Origin: CAYGDP01 sp964348665
Lineage (GTDB): Bacteria; Verrucomicrobiota; Verrucomicrobiia; Palsa-1439; CAYGDP01
NCBI GenBank assembly: GCA_964348665.1
Contig: CAYGDP010000012.1
Location: 44,733-108,732 of the forward strand
Length of the DNA: 64,000 bases
Direction of reading: 5' to 3'
Below are positions 8,816 through 18,586 of this stretch, one piece after another. The notes under the pieces were generated by a model, which saw only the letters and a program-made list of their open reading frames with translations, did not search any database and was not told where the DNA came from. Each line of letters starts with the position of its first letter. Position 1 is the stretch's first letter. A program made the translations under genes and the position numbers.

Positions 8816-10081
8816 ATGACCGAAGAACTCCATCTCCGCCGCCTGCTGATCAAAAACACCGGCGTGCAAATCGTCGGGCAGATCGTCTCTCTCGCCGTCG
8901 GATTGGCGACCACCGTGATCCTCTCCCGTTACCTCGGTGTCGAACGCTTCGGCCAGTTCAATTATATCCTCTTCGGCTTCTATTTCTACTTCCTGGCTCT
9001 CAATGACTTCGGCGTCAGCGTGGTGGTTGTCCGCGAGTGTTCCAAGGCGCGCGACCGCGCGGGAGAAATCATTGGCGCGATGCTGACATTCAAATTGATC
9101 CTTTCCGCCTTCTCCGTTTTGGCGGCTTGGCTGGCGATTTGGTGGATGAATTTTCCCGCCGAACAACGCGACGCGCTCTTCCTCTACGCGCTCATCTTGC
9201 CCGTTATCGCGCTGCAACTGCCGACCACGATCTTCCAAGTCATCCTGAAACTGGAATATTCATCACTCATCGGCATCGCGACTCGTCTCGTGACATTTCT
9301 GTTGCTGCTCGGCGGCGTTTGGATCGAGGGTGACCTGAGAACTCTTGTCGTGGCGCTAGTGATTGCCGAAATTTTTTCGGCGTGCGTCTTGCTGGCTGCT
9401 GCGCGCAAATTCGTAACGCCTGTCTGGCGGTTCGATGCTCGACTGTGGAAGGAGGTACTGCGCTCCAGCATCCCGCTGGGCGTCATGGGATTGTTTGTCG
9501 CCGTGCTGAATCGTTCGGGTTTCATTCTGCTGGAACGCATGAGCAATCCAGAACAACTCGGCCTCTATTCGGCCGCATATCGCATCACCAATCTGCTGGA
9601 ATCATTTCCGATCATGGTGATGGCTACCATTTATCCGCTAATGGCGCGGTACGCCGCCGAGGATGTGGGGAAATTACGCGCGTTGTACAAACAAAGCGTT
9701 CTGTTGTTGACCGCCGTCGCAATTCCAATGGCAATCGTGATCACACTGCTCGCGCCGTGGATCATCCAACTGCTCTACGGACCGAAATTTGCAGGCGCAG
9801 AAAACGTCCTCCGCGTGTTGATTTGGGCGACAATGTTCCTCTATATCGCCTTAAGTGGAGGCAATTTGCTTATCGCGACGGGGCGCGAACAAGTCAGCCT
9901 TACTCTCAACATCATCGCAGCAATCCTTAGCCTTGTCCTCGGTCTCCTATTCATCCCGAAATACGGCCACGTCGGCGCCGCGTTGACCAATGCCGCTTGT
10001 TATTTCTTTATCCTTGTCGCCATATTCACCGCTGTATCCTTTGCATTACGTACACCATCGCCCCCTGCATCAACCCCATGA
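8816..10081 (+). CDS. Wzx-like polysaccharide flippase
   Basis: This 421-residue polytopic protein belongs to the oligosaccharide flippase (MOP) superfamily. The opening RLLIKNTGVQIVGQIVSLAVGLATTVILSRYLG is the family's usual first two helices, and ERFGQFNYIL follows as expected. About twelve hydrophobic segments are spread along the chain. It would move lipid-linked repeat units across the inner membrane for polymerisation by the Wzy-like proteins. It has a 62-bp gap upstream, one of the larger gaps in the operon, and its stop overlaps the next start (ATGA). Confidence 0.88.
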   Translation: MTEELHLRRLLIKNTGVQIVGQIVSLAVGLATTVILSRYLGVERFGQFNYILFGFYFYFLALNDFGVSVVVVRECSKARDRAGEIIGAMLTFKLILSAFSVLAAWLAIWWMNFPAEQRDALFLYALILPVIALQLPTTIFQVILKLEYSSLIGIATRLVTFLLLLGGVWIEGDLRTLVVALVIAEIFSACVLLAAARKFVTPVWRFDARLWKEVLRSSIPLGVMGLFVAVLNRSGFILLERMSNPEQLGLYSAAYRITNLLESFPIMVMATIYPLMARYAAEDVGKLRALYKQSVLLLTAVAIPMAIVITLLAPWIIQLLYGPKFAGAENVLRVLIWATMFLYIALSGGNLLIATGREQVSLTLNIIAAILSLVLGLLFIPKYGHVGAALTNAACYFFILVAIFTAVSFALRTPSPPASTP

Positions 10082-11121
10082 AAGTCGCCATCGTATTGCC
10101 GACGCACTTTGATGAGACCAGCGTGATCGCGGGCGCGGAGCGATTCGCCTACGAACTGGCCAAGGCAATGTCAACGCTCGCCGACACAACGCTGGTCACG
10201 TTTGGGGATCGCGACGAGTCGCGACGGGAAGGCGCGCTGGAAATCCGGATCTGTAAGAAAAAGTTCGACTGGGACAGCAATATCAATCCCGTTTCCCTTC
10301 AACATCTCCGCATCATCGGAGCGGCGGACGCGATTCATTGCCTTCAATTTCGCACTTTCGTGACCGAGACGGCGATCCTTTGGGGCGCGCTTCGTGGAAA
10401 ACGGGTTTTTGTCACCGACTTGCAAGGCAATGTTGCGGCAAATCTTTCGCGATTCCTCCCCGTCTGGCGCGGAATCACCGCGTTCCTGCCAATTTCCGAA
10501 TTCAATCGCTCCACCGGGGCTGGCGCACCGGTTCCACGCCCCGCACAGATCATTTACGGCGGAGTGGACGCGGAAAAATTCCTGCCGGAACCGGGTTTGA
10601 AAGCGCAAACTCTCCTTTGTGTCGGGCGAATCTTTGAGGCAAAAGGCGTTCATGACCTTCTGGACGCGCTTCCGCCGCGCACACACCTCGATGTTATCGG
10701 CAAGTGCAGCGACAAAGAATATCTCGACCGGCTGCATCGGCTCGGCGCCGGCAAGAATGTGGCATTCAATCATGACGCGCCCGATTCAGCGCTGTTGCTA
10801 GCATATCAGCGCGCGATGATCACGATCATCCCCACGTTGGTGGATGGCGGGTTTACCACCGCGATGGAATCGATGGCCTGCGGCACGCCTGTCATCGCGA
10901 CGAAAGTTGGTTCGCTGCCGGAAGTGATAGACGACGGCGATACAGGGTTCCTCGTCCCACCCCGCGATCCGGCGGCCATGCGGGAGAAAATCGAGTTGCT
11001 GCAAAACGACCCGAAACAAGCCGCCGAGATGGGCCGGCGCGGACGCGAAACGGTATTGAAAAAATTCACATGGGAGGCAGTTGCAAAACGATGCCTGAAA
11101 GCCTACTCTGGCGACAAATGA
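10078..11121 (+). CDS. Glycosyltransferase family 4
   Basis: The start is the ATG overlapping the flippase stop (347 residues); the frame runs further upstream but only as a shadow of the flippase. The N-terminus (MKVAIVLPTHFDETSVIAG, then AERFAYEL) is very like the start of the enzyme at 11660, so the two look like paralogues separated by one methyltransferase gene. The donor domain has LLCVGRIFEAKGVHDLLDAL and [21 protein letters not shown]. It probably adds one sugar of the repeat unit from the cytoplasmic side. Confidence 0.85.
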   Translation: MKVAIVLPTHFDETSVIAGAERFAYELAKAMSTLADTTLVTFGDRDESRREGALEIRICKKKFDWDSNINPVSLQHLRIIGAADAIHCLQFRTFVTETAILWGALRGKRVFVTDLQGNVAANLSRFLPVWRGITAFLPISEFNRSTGAGAPVPRPAQIIYGGVDAEKFLPEPGLKAQTLLCVGRIFEAKGVHDLLDALPPRTHLDVIGKCSDKEYLDRLHRLGAGKNVAFNHDAPDSALLLAYQRAMITIIPTLVDGGFTTAMESMACGTPVIATKVGSLPEVIDDGDTGFLVPPRDPAAMREKIELLQNDPKQAAEMGRRGRETVLKKFTWEAVAKRCLKAYSGDK

Positions 11122-11663
11122 TGCAACCGGAATCACAAATCAAAAAACGCGTGCTAAACCTCGGCGCAGGAAAAGACCGCTCGGTGGATGGAGCCGTCAC
11201 ACTCGACCGTGTCGCTGACACCAGTCCCGACATTGTTCACAATCTCGATTTTTTTCCGTGGCCCATCGAGGACAACAGCTTCGATGTTGTCGTCGCCAAG
11301 GAAATCATCGAGCACCTCACGGACGTCGTACGCGTGATGGAAGAGATCCATCGGATTCTCAAGCCGAATGGCCGAGTCATCATCACCACCCCGCACTTCT
11401 CCTGCGCCAACTCGTTCACCGACCCGACCCATCGCCATCATCTTGGCTATTATTCGATGCACTATTTCACCGGCGAAAACCAGTGGAATTTCTATACAAA
11501 GGCGCGGTATCGCAAAATCAGCGCGCGAATCAATTTCTACGGTCGCTACAAAAACTTGCATATATCTTGGCTGGCCAATTGGAGCCCCCGCTTCTACGAG
11601 GAACATCTCTGCTGGATTTTCCCGGCGTGGTACCTGCATTTTGAGCTGGAAGCGATCAAGTGA
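11118..11663 (+). CDS. Class I SAM-dependent methyltransferase (Methyltransf_11-like)
   Basis: Translation from the ATG overlapping the previous stop gives 181 residues. Motif I is VLNLGAGKDRSVDG, the acidic residue is in VTLDRV, and FDVVVAKEIIEHL / LKPNGRVIITTPHF complete the methyltransferase core. A His-rich turn (DPTHRHHLGYYSMHYF) follows, as in several glycan-locus methyltransferases. It lies between two paralogous GT4 genes with overlaps at both ends, so it probably methylates the sugar they transfer. Confidence 0.78.
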   Translation: MMQPESQIKKRVLNLGAGKDRSVDGAVTLDRVADTSPDIVHNLDFFPWPIEDNSFDVVVAKEIIEHLTDVVRVMEEIHRILKPNGRVIITTPHFSCANSFTDPTHRHHLGYYSMHYFTGENQWNFYTKARYRKISARINFYGRYKNLHISWLANWSPRFYEEHLCWIFPAWYLHFELEAIK

Positions 11664-12754
11664 GAATTCTGCAAATCTCGCCGACTCATTTCAGCGACGA
11701 ATCCTTCATCGGCGGCGCCGAACGATACGTCCTGGAACTGTCCCGCGCATTGGCGCGAACGGATGAGGTTGTCTTGGTAAGCTTTGCCGAGGAAGCCTCG
11801 TCGCACAGCGAGGGGACGCTCCGGATCGAGCATCTCCGGCGTCATCCACTCCTCCGCTCGCGTCCACTCTATCATCTACCGCTTTCCCGTGCGTTCCGAG
11901 AGTTTCTCCGCTGGGCCGACGTGATTCATTGTCATCAAGCGCACAACTTTGTCACGGACATTGCTCTCCTTGGCGGTCAATGCTATGGCAAAAAAGTCTT
12001 CGTTACCGACCTCGGCGGCGGGCATCGATACGCGCTGGCGCGGCATTTCCCGCTCCTCGACCGGTCTCGCGCGTTCCTGCTCATCTCGGAGTATTCTAAA
12101 AGACTTTGGGCCGAATCCCCGTCTTCTACGCACCCGCAGCGGCTCGAAGTGATTTACGGAGGCGTGGACACCGAAAAGTTTTGTCCGGCGGCCACGCCGC
12201 GAAAAAAATCCGCGCTCTTTGTCGGCCGATTAATGCCGCATAAGGGCGTGGATGTGATTCTTGACGCGATTCAAGGCGATCTGTCCCTCGATATCGTCGG
12301 CCGTGCGTATCACGAAGATTATTTTTTGCTCCTGAAAAAAAAATCAGAAGGTAAAAACGTGCGGTTTCACACCGGAGTATCCGACGCGGATTTGGTAAAA
12401 ATGTATCAGCAGTCGCTCGTCGCGCTCCAGACTTCGATCTATGAAGATTGTTACGGCCATCGGTCGGTCGCGCCTGAACTGCTCGGACTCGCCGCGCTCG
12501 AAGCGCAAGCCTGTGGCACGCCCGTCATCGTCACGAATGTCGCCTCTTTGCCGGAAGTGATTCAAGACCAAAGGACAGGCTTCCTCGTCCCGCCGAACAA
12601 TCCCATACCGATTCGGGAGCGAATCGAATTGCTCGCCGCGAATCCGGGGCGGGCAGACGAGATGGGGCGGGCAGCCCGGGAATGGGTCGTGCAACGGTTC
12701 ACCTGGGAAGCAGTTGCAAAACGGTGTTTGTCGGCTTACGCTGACGCGAATTAA
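11660..12754 (+). CDS. Glycosyltransferase family 4
   Basis: It starts at a GTG overlapping the previous stop (GTGA), giving 364 residues. The N-terminus (ILQISPTHFSDESFIGGAER) matches the enzyme at 10078. The donor domain has ALFVGRLMPHKGVDVILDAI, a glycine/aromatic stretch, and LGLAALEAQACGTPVIVTNVASLPEVI with the GT4 E(x7)E-type motif. The final VQRFTWEAVAKRCLSAY block is nearly the same as in the paralogue, supporting a duplication followed by change of specificity. Confidence 0.85.
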   Translation: MRILQISPTHFSDESFIGGAERYVLELSRALARTDEVVLVSFAEEASSHSEGTLRIEHLRRHPLLRSRPLYHLPLSRAFREFLRWADVIHCHQAHNFVTDIALLGGQCYGKKVFVTDLGGGHRYALARHFPLLDRSRAFLLISEYSKRLWAESPSSTHPQRLEVIYGGVDTEKFCPAATPRKKSALFVGRLMPHKGVDVILDAIQGDLSLDIVGRAYHEDYFLLLKKKSEGKNVRFHTGVSDADLVKMYQQSLVALQTSIYEDCYGHRSVAPELLGLAALEAQACGTPVIVTNVASLPEVIQDQRTGFLVPPNNPIPIRERIELLAANPGRADEMGRAAREWVVQRFTWEAVAKRCLSAYADAN

Positions 12755-12760
12755 TCATTT

Positions 12761-14518
12761 ATGATTCTTGGTATTTACCATCCCGCCCAAGGAGTCGGTC
12801 ATGACACCGGCCTCGCGTTGATCCGGGAAGACGGCAGCGTGATCGCCGCGCTCTCCGAGGAGCGTCTTTCTCGCGTCAAGATGGACGGCGGTTTTCCATT
12901 CCGCGCCTATGAGGCGATCCAACGCATTCATCCATTCACCGCCAAAGACCTTTCCGGCGTGGCCGTGCCATTCATGTCCACAGCCGACAAAACTCGCGAG
13001 GCATCGCATCTGGCGCTGGCAACGCTGCGTGATCCATCCCTCGGCTTCAAGCAAGCCCGCAACCGGCTGGCAAAGGATTCCTTCCAAAAGGGAATGGCCG
13101 CCATCGGCGCGTATTCGTACTTGGAAAAATATTCGGCCGCAGTCAAAAAAGTCCGTGACGCTGACGGACGCCCCAAACTCAATGATTGGCGGGATTTTTT
13201 GAAATGGTGCGGCATAGACGAGGCTCCGCTTGTACACGTGGATCATCACATCGCCCACGCCGCAGGAGCGTATTATACAAGCGGCTGGGAGGACGCCCTG
13301 TTGATCACCTGCGACGGGGTTGGCGCCCTCAAGAGCGCCATCGTAGCGGAAGGTCGCGCGGGGAAAATCAAGATTCGTGCGCGCACGTTTTATCCGAATT
13401 CGCCCGGTGAATTTTGGGAAGTGATCACCGCCATCTGCGGTTTTCATCATTTCAAGCACGGCGGCAAAATCACCGGCCTGGCTGCCTACGGCGACCCCAA
13501 CCATTTCGAGTGCTACGATATTCTCAAACGTGCCCTCGACCTGGACGGTCTCTCGGTAATCTCACGACTCGATCCACCGGCGCTGGCCAAACAACTCAAG
13601 AAATTCTCCCGCGAAGATATCGCCGCAACCAGCCAACGGCGTTTGGAAGAAGTTGTCGTCGAATTGGCTGCCCGCGCCGTCAAAAAAACCGGCCTGCGCC
13701 GTCTGGCGTTGTCGGGCGGAGTCTTCGCCAACGTGAAACTGAATCAGCGGATCGCCGAACTCGACGGAGTCGAGGAAGTGTACATCTATCCAGCAATGGG
13801 CGACGAGGGTCTGGGACTTGGCGCGGCGCTTTTTGCTGCGGGATTGAAACACGGACTCAAGCCGTTCCGGTTTCGCGATCTTTACTTTGGTCCGGGATTT
13901 TCGGACGCGGAAGCGGAGGCGGAGTTGAAGAAGTCGAAGCTTCCCTACTCCCGCCACAGCGACGCCGAGCTTGCCGAGATCGTGGCCGGTTTGCTCACAC
14001 AAAACAAAGTCATCGCAATTTGTCGCGGCCGGATGGAGTTCGGCCCCCGCGCGCTCGGCCATCGGACGATCGTCTACCAAACCACCGACCCTCATGTGAA
14101 CGATTGGCTGAACAAACGGCTGGAACGGACGGAGTTCATGCCGTTCGCGCCGGTCACACTCCCGCAGTATGCCGACGCCTGTTACAAAGGGATGGAGTCG
14201 AGGCGATATGCGGCGCGATTCATGACGGCGACCTGTGATTGCACCGATCTCATGAAAAAACAATCGCCAGCCGTGGTGCATCTCGATGGAACCGCGCGGC
14301 CGCAGCTCATCGAACGCGACGCGGAACCGTTCTACTACGACGTGCTCGAAAAATACCATCGGAAATCGGGAATCCCGTCGCTGGTCAACACGAGTTTCAA
14401 CATGCACGAAGAACCGATCGTTTGCACTCCTTACGACGCGATCCGGGCTTTCACCTTGGGTCATCTGGACGCTCTCGTGCTAGGCCCGTTCTTGGTGGGA
14501 ACTGACATTAAAAAATGA
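12761..14518 (+). CDS. Carbamoyltransferase of the NodU/CmcH family
   Basis: This 585-residue protein has the two-domain layout of the family. The N-terminal Kae1-like domain opens ILGIYHPAQGVGHDTGLALI and has the metal-binding VDHHIAHAAGAYYTS near residue 160, then the phosphate loop LITCDGVG. A SGGVFANVKLNQRI segment follows. The C-terminal domain has GRMEFGPRALGHRTI and SLVNTSFNMHEEPIV. Family members transfer carbamoyl from carbamoyl phosphate to a hydroxyl of a sugar or antibiotic. In this operon the acceptor is probably the glycan repeat unit. Its stop overlaps the next start. Confidence 0.9.
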   Translation: MILGIYHPAQGVGHDTGLALIREDGSVIAALSEERLSRVKMDGGFPFRAYEAIQRIHPFTAKDLSGVAVPFMSTADKTREASHLALATLRDPSLGFKQARNRLAKDSFQKGMAAIGAYSYLEKYSAAVKKVRDADGRPKLNDWRDFLKWCGIDEAPLVHVDHHIAHAAGAYYTSGWEDALLITCDGVGALKSAIVAEGRAGKIKIRARTFYPNSPGEFWEVITAICGFHHFKHGGKITGLAAYGDPNHFECYDILKRALDLDGLSVISRLDPPALAKQLKKFSREDIAATSQRRLEEVVVELAARAVKKTGLRRLALSGGVFANVKLNQRIAELDGVEEVYIYPAMGDEGLGLGAALFAAGLKHGLKPFRFRDLYFGPGFSDAEAEAELKKSKLPYSRHSDAELAEIVAGLLTQNKVIAICRGRMEFGPRALGHRTIVYQTTDPHVNDWLNKRLERTEFMPFAPVTLPQYADACYKGMESRRYAARFMTATCDCTDLMKKQSPAVVHLDGTARPQLIERDAEPFYYDVLEKYHRKSGIPSLVNTSFNMHEEPIVCTPYDAIRAFTLGHLDALVLGPFLVGTDIKK

Positions 14519-15987
14519 TTTGGGAACGATTGCGTCCGTGGACTTGGTGCGAGTGGACACTCGCGGGGATTTTTTTTCTCACGCTCCCCTTGGTGAATCC
14601 GTACATTCGTGGCGATGGAAATGAATACTTCGCCTATGTCCGGTCGTTGGTGGTTGACGGGGATTTGAATTTTGAGAACGAATATCGGCGGGGCGACCCC
14701 TTGTTTCGACAAGCTGCCTTTGATGAAAATGGAAACGTGGTGGACGCGACACTTTCCGACCATACGCTTGGCCGATTACCGACCGGGTACCTAAAAAACA
14801 ACGCAGCCATTGGGTCATCGTTGCTCTGGATGCCGGCGTTCCTGGCGGCTCATGTGGCCACAAAACTCTTGAATGCCGCCGGAGTCCAAGTTCTTGCCGA
14901 CGGATATTCCGCGCCGTATCGCTGGGCATGCGGATTGGAGACAGCCCTGTTCAGTTTCATCGGGCTATTCTTGAGTTTTCGGGTTGCATGCCGACTCACC
15001 GATTCGCGCACGGCTCTTTTGGCGACCGTGGGGATCTGGTTTGCGTCATCCCTGCCGGTGTATATGTATTTCCTGCCGTTCCATGTCCCAGCAATGACAT
15101 CGTTTACCGTCGCGCTATTTGTCTGGTACTGGTGGAGAACGAGCGAAGGTCGTAGTGTAAAACAATGGGCGATTTGGGGCGCGTTGGCTGGACTGACAAT
15201 CACGATGTACGCATCCAGCGCGGTATTCTTGGTGATGGCAATGGCAGACCTAGCATGGCGCGCAAATGACGGTGGATTAATTCATTGCCGTGACGCTGCA
15301 AAGCGTAAGACAATCCTCATCGCCGGCATCGTCTTTGTGATTGCTGCAGTCGCAGTTCTAACGCCGCAGTTCATCATCAAATCAATCCTTCACGGTGCGC
15401 CGTTTGACTTGGGAGTGAGGCGCGCCGTCCATTGGTTCGCGCCGAGCCTGTGGGCGGTTGGATTTTCCAGAGAACATGGCCTTTTCTCATGGACACCAAT
15501 CCTTCTGCCGGCCGTGATCGGTCTATGCTTGTACTGGCGGCAAGACCGTTGGCGTGCAAGCGTGCTCTTGACCGTTGTTGGGCTTTTCTATTATCTGGCG
15601 GCGATTCATGGCGACTGGTCGGGTGGCTCCTCGTTCGGTAATCGCTTTTTTGTTTCGTTTACCTCGGTATTCGTCATTGGTCTGGCAATTGGGTTGCATC
15701 ATGCGGGCGCATGGCTGCGCCGGGGCGGGTTCACCCGCCCCATCCCCTTGCAAGCAGCAGTATTTGCGGCGATGATTGCGTGGAATGTCGGATTCATCTT
15801 TCAATGGGGCACGAACCTCGTGCCCAATCGCGGGCCAGTGGATTTTGGCGTCGTGGCGCGCAACCAATTCACGGTCGTCCCCCAAAAAATGGCGAGCTTC
15901 GTGAAGCGTTACTTTATCTCGCGCAGCGAGCTCACCAACGAAATTGAAATGGAAGACGTGCAGGAGCGGTCCAAACAAAGACGATAA
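14515..15987 (+). CDS. Polytopic membrane protein of a GT39/ArnT-like type, first of a tandem pair
   Basis: This 490-residue protein has a short N-terminal cytoplasmic part, a first membrane helix (ILAGIFFLTLPLVNPYI region) and then an Asp-rich periplasmic loop (RGDGNEYFAYVRSLVVDGDL), followed by eight or more hydrophobic segments. The loop after the first helix, with acidic residues, resembles the catalytic loop of GT-C glycosyltransferases using polyprenyl-phosphate donors. The next gene is a clear paralogue. I do not recognise a named family with certainty. It may decorate the polymer on the periplasmic side. Confidence 0.6.
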   Translation: MIWERLRPWTWCEWTLAGIFFLTLPLVNPYIRGDGNEYFAYVRSLVVDGDLNFENEYRRGDPLFRQAAFDENGNVVDATLSDHTLGRLPTGYLKNNAAIGSSLLWMPAFLAAHVATKLLNAAGVQVLADGYSAPYRWACGLETALFSFIGLFLSFRVACRLTDSRTALLATVGIWFASSLPVYMYFLPFHVPAMTSFTVALFVWYWWRTSEGRSVKQWAIWGALAGLTITMYASSAVFLVMAMADLAWRANDGGLIHCRDAAKRKTILIAGIVFVIAAVAVLTPQFIIKSILHGAPFDLGVRRAVHWFAPSLWAVGFSREHGLFSWTPILLPAVIGLCLYWRQDRWRASVLLTVVGLFYYLAAIHGDWSGGSSFGNRFFVSFTSVFVIGLAIGLHHAGAWLRRGGFTRPIPLQAAVFAAMIAWNVGFIFQWGTNLVPNRGPVDFGVVARNQFTVVPQKMASFVKRYFISRSELTNEIEMEDVQERSKQRR

Positions 15988-15990
15988 TCA

Positions 15991-17445
15991 ATGCGAACGT
16001 GGCTGAAAAAACTGGATCGGTTCGAATTGGTGCTGGTGGGGATTTTTCTCCTCACCATGCCGCTCGTCAACCCGTACATCCGCAGCGACGGCAACGAATA
16101 CTACGCCTACATCCGATCGCTGGTGATCGACGGCGACCTGCATTTTGAGAATGAATACCGGCGCGGCGACCCGCTATTTCAAGGGGCGGCCTTCGACAAG
16201 AGCGGAAAACCCATTCGCGCCACGTATGAAGACGGCACGCTGGGGATGCTGGACAATGGGTACATGAAAAACCGCGCCTCGGTTGGCGCATCGATCCTCT
16301 GGACCCCGTTTTTCCTGGCGGCGCACCTCCTCGTCCAATTGCTAAATGGTTTCGGCGCAGAGATCGTTGCCGACGGATACTCGCTTCCGTATCGGTGGCT
16401 CTGTGCGTTCGGCACCGCGATGTATGGATTTCTCGCGTTGTTTCTTGCCTATCGGATTTGTGCGCGATTGACGAACCCGCGGGTGGCGCTGATGACAACC
16501 ATCGGCCTTTGGTTCGCCTCTCCGATTCCGGTCTATCTCTATTTTCTCCCGTTCTCCATTCCAGTGCTCTCAATGTTCAGCACGACTTTGTTTGTCTGGT
16601 ATTGGCTTCGCACCCAGGACACACGAACTCCCTTGCAATGGGCGTTCTGGGGATTGATCGGCGGTTTAATGCTGGATGTTTACTATTTTGGGTCGTTTTT
16701 CATCCTGATCGCCATGGGGGAAATGATTCGAGCGATTCGTCGCGACCGCCAAGCCATCGTACACTCGCTCCTTTTTCTCGGTGCAACGCTGGTCGCGATG
16801 ATCCCGACGTTTTGGATCAAAGCCATCCTTACAGGGTCGCCATTCAAATCCGGGTATGGCGAGAAGTTTTACTGGCTGGCCCCAAAACTTTGGCAGCTCG
16901 GATTCTCGACGGAACACGGCCAGTTTCTATGGACGCCAATCCTACTTTTTGCCGTGATTGGGCTGGCGCTCCTTTACCGGCGAAACCGCCTCCTGGCCGG
17001 CGCGCTCCTGGCCGTCTATGGTGTCGCGTATTATGTGATAGCGAGCTATGAATTCTGGAGCGGTTTCTCGTCGTTTGGCTCGCGGTTTTTCGTGGCGTTC
17101 AATGTCGCGTTCGCCATCGGCCTGGCAATCGTCCTCGACCGGGCCGAAACATGGCTTTCCAAGTTCTCCCGACGCGAAATTACACTCCTGCTTTCCGCGG
17201 CGCTCGGTGTTTTGATCCTCTGGAACGTCGGCTTCATCTTTCAATGGGGCACGAACATGATCAACAACCGCGGGCCGGTGGACTTTCGGGTCGTTGCAAA
17301 AAACCAATTTACCAGCGTCCCCGACCGTATTTTTGTGTTTTTGACCAATTTCCTGGTCAACCGCGAGAAGACAACGAGCGAGATTGAAATGCAGGACATC
17401 GAGAAATGGAAGCTTCATGAAGAGCAGCGACGACAGAAAAAATGA
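15991..17445 (+). CDS. Polytopic membrane protein of a GT39/ArnT-like type, second of a tandem pair
   Basis: This 484-residue paralogue of the preceding protein shares VNPYIRSDGNEYYAYIRSLV, FENEYRRGDPLF, the late segment WSGFSSFGSRFFVAFN and the C-terminal NVGFIFQWGTN / NRGPVDF. Only three bases separate the two genes. The conserved blocks are in the first periplasmic loop and the last third, so these probably hold the active site, with the middle determining specificity. A GT-C-type transferase is the best guess. Its 3' end overlaps the next gene by 29 bases. Confidence 0.6.
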   Translation: MRTWLKKLDRFELVLVGIFLLTMPLVNPYIRSDGNEYYAYIRSLVIDGDLHFENEYRRGDPLFQGAAFDKSGKPIRATYEDGTLGMLDNGYMKNRASVGASILWTPFFLAAHLLVQLLNGFGAEIVADGYSLPYRWLCAFGTAMYGFLALFLAYRICARLTNPRVALMTTIGLWFASPIPVYLYFLPFSIPVLSMFSTTLFVWYWLRTQDTRTPLQWAFWGLIGGLMLDVYYFGSFFILIAMGEMIRAIRRDRQAIVHSLLFLGATLVAMIPTFWIKAILTGSPFKSGYGEKFYWLAPKLWQLGFSTEHGQFLWTPILLFAVIGLALLYRRNRLLAGALLAVYGVAYYVIASYEFWSGFSSFGSRFFVAFNVAFAIGLAIVLDRAETWLSKFSRREITLLLSAALGVLILWNVGFIFQWGTNMINNRGPVDFRVVAKNQFTSVPDRIFVFLTNFLVNREKTTSEIEMQDIEKWKLHEEQRRQKK

Positions 17446-18586
17446 CTCCCTCACCATCGGCGTCATTTGCGGCGCGCCGCCCCATGTCCAGGATGGAGTG
17501 GGAGATTTCGCGTGGCTGCTCGCGCGTGAATTGACGCGCCAATTTTCAATCCACTATCTCGCACCGCGATGGGAAAACACTCCATCTCCGGAAGTGCCAG
17601 ATGGAATATCGATGCGCTGGATCCAGCCCGGATGGAACCGTGCCGCGTGCGAAGAAACGGACGCGTGGATGGAAAAATTGCGACCCAACGTGTTGCTCGT
17701 TCATTTCGTACCACAACTCTACGGATGGAATGGCGCGAAACCCTCCTTTGCGCTGCTGCTGCGCAAGCTGGCGCGGCGCGGCTACCGAATCGTGACTGTC
17801 GCACACGAATTCTATGCGCCATTCGGGCCATCCCCTAAAACGATGGTTTGGTCCGCCGCACAACGGATTCTCTGGCGATTGGTATTGGGCGCAAGCCGAA
17901 AGGTCGTGGTGACCACTCCATTTGTGCTGGAACAATTGCGCGCTGATTTTCCAAGTCGCCGCGATGATTTCACCCAAATCCCCGCCGGTTGTCCCATTCC
18001 CGTCGTACCTGTTTCGCCCGCGCGGCGATTGGAACTTCGCAGCCAACTGGGGATCGGTGAGACCGACTTTCTCATCACAACACTCGGCGGCGTGCCGGAT
18101 TCCCTGGAGAAACTCTTCGATCGCGCGCATCGGGAAACAGCAACGGCGAAACTGCTGGTCATTGGCAAATCCGGAAACGCCGTTCGCGAACGGCTTTCCC
18201 AAAATGCAGGCATCCGCGATGCCGTCTTGACGACCGGCACGGTAACAAACACGGCAATGAGTGAATATCTGTCGTTGAGCGATCTTTACGTTGCACTGAT
18301 TCCAGACGGAGCATCGGCGCGGCGCACCTCGTTTCTGGTCGGACTCGCTCATGGATTGCCCACTGTGACCAATGCCGGGCCATTGACCGATGTTACATTG
18401 AAATCGTCCGAGGCGTTTTGCCTGCTCAATGGAGATTGCCAACTGAACGCGTTGCAATTGTTCTGCAATAACACGGAGAGACGAAACGAGTTAGGGATCC
18501 TCGGAAAAAAGTTTTTTGCGGAGAATTTTTCATGGGAAATGATTGGCCGGCGTTACGCCGATTCGCTGACAGAGGTGGCGCGATGA
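17417..18586 (+). CDS. Glycosyltransferase, GT4-like (divergent)
   Basis: The ATG at 17417, inside the end of the previous gene, gives 389 residues; a longer upstream frame only shadows that gene. The N-terminal GVICGAPPHVQDGVGDFAWLLARELT is a GT4-like acceptor domain. The donor domain is atypical: LGGVPDSLEKLFDRA replaces the usual GR...KG loop, and a standard E(x7)E motif is not obvious. The end (ENFSWEMIGRRYADSL) is typical of GT4. It is probably functional with unusual donor binding, but an inactive or regulatory member is possible. Confidence 0.7.
   Translation: MKSSDDRKNDSLTIGVICGAPPHVQDGVGDFAWLLARELTRQFSIHYLAPRWENTPSPEVPDGISMRWIQPGWNRAACEETDAWMEKLRPNVLLVHFVPQLYGWNGAKPSFALLLRKLARRGYRIVTVAHEFYAPFGPSPKTMVWSAAQRILWRLVLGASRKVVVTTPFVLEQLRADFPSRRDDFTQIPAGCPIPVVPVSPARRLELRSQLGIGETDFLITTLGGVPDSLEKLFDRAHRETATAKLLVIGKSGNAVRERLSQNAGIRDAVLTTGTVTNTAMSEYLSLSDLYVALIPDGASARRTSFLVGLAHGLPTVTNAGPLTDVTLKSSEAFCLLNGDCQLNALQLFCNNTERRNELGILGKKFFAENFSWEMIGRRYADSLTEVAR

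Noticed and set aside
13562..14464. 300-codon open frame antisense to the carbamoyltransferase gene
   Set aside because: The carbamoyltransferase has full family motifs, and the antisense product matches nothing recognisable.
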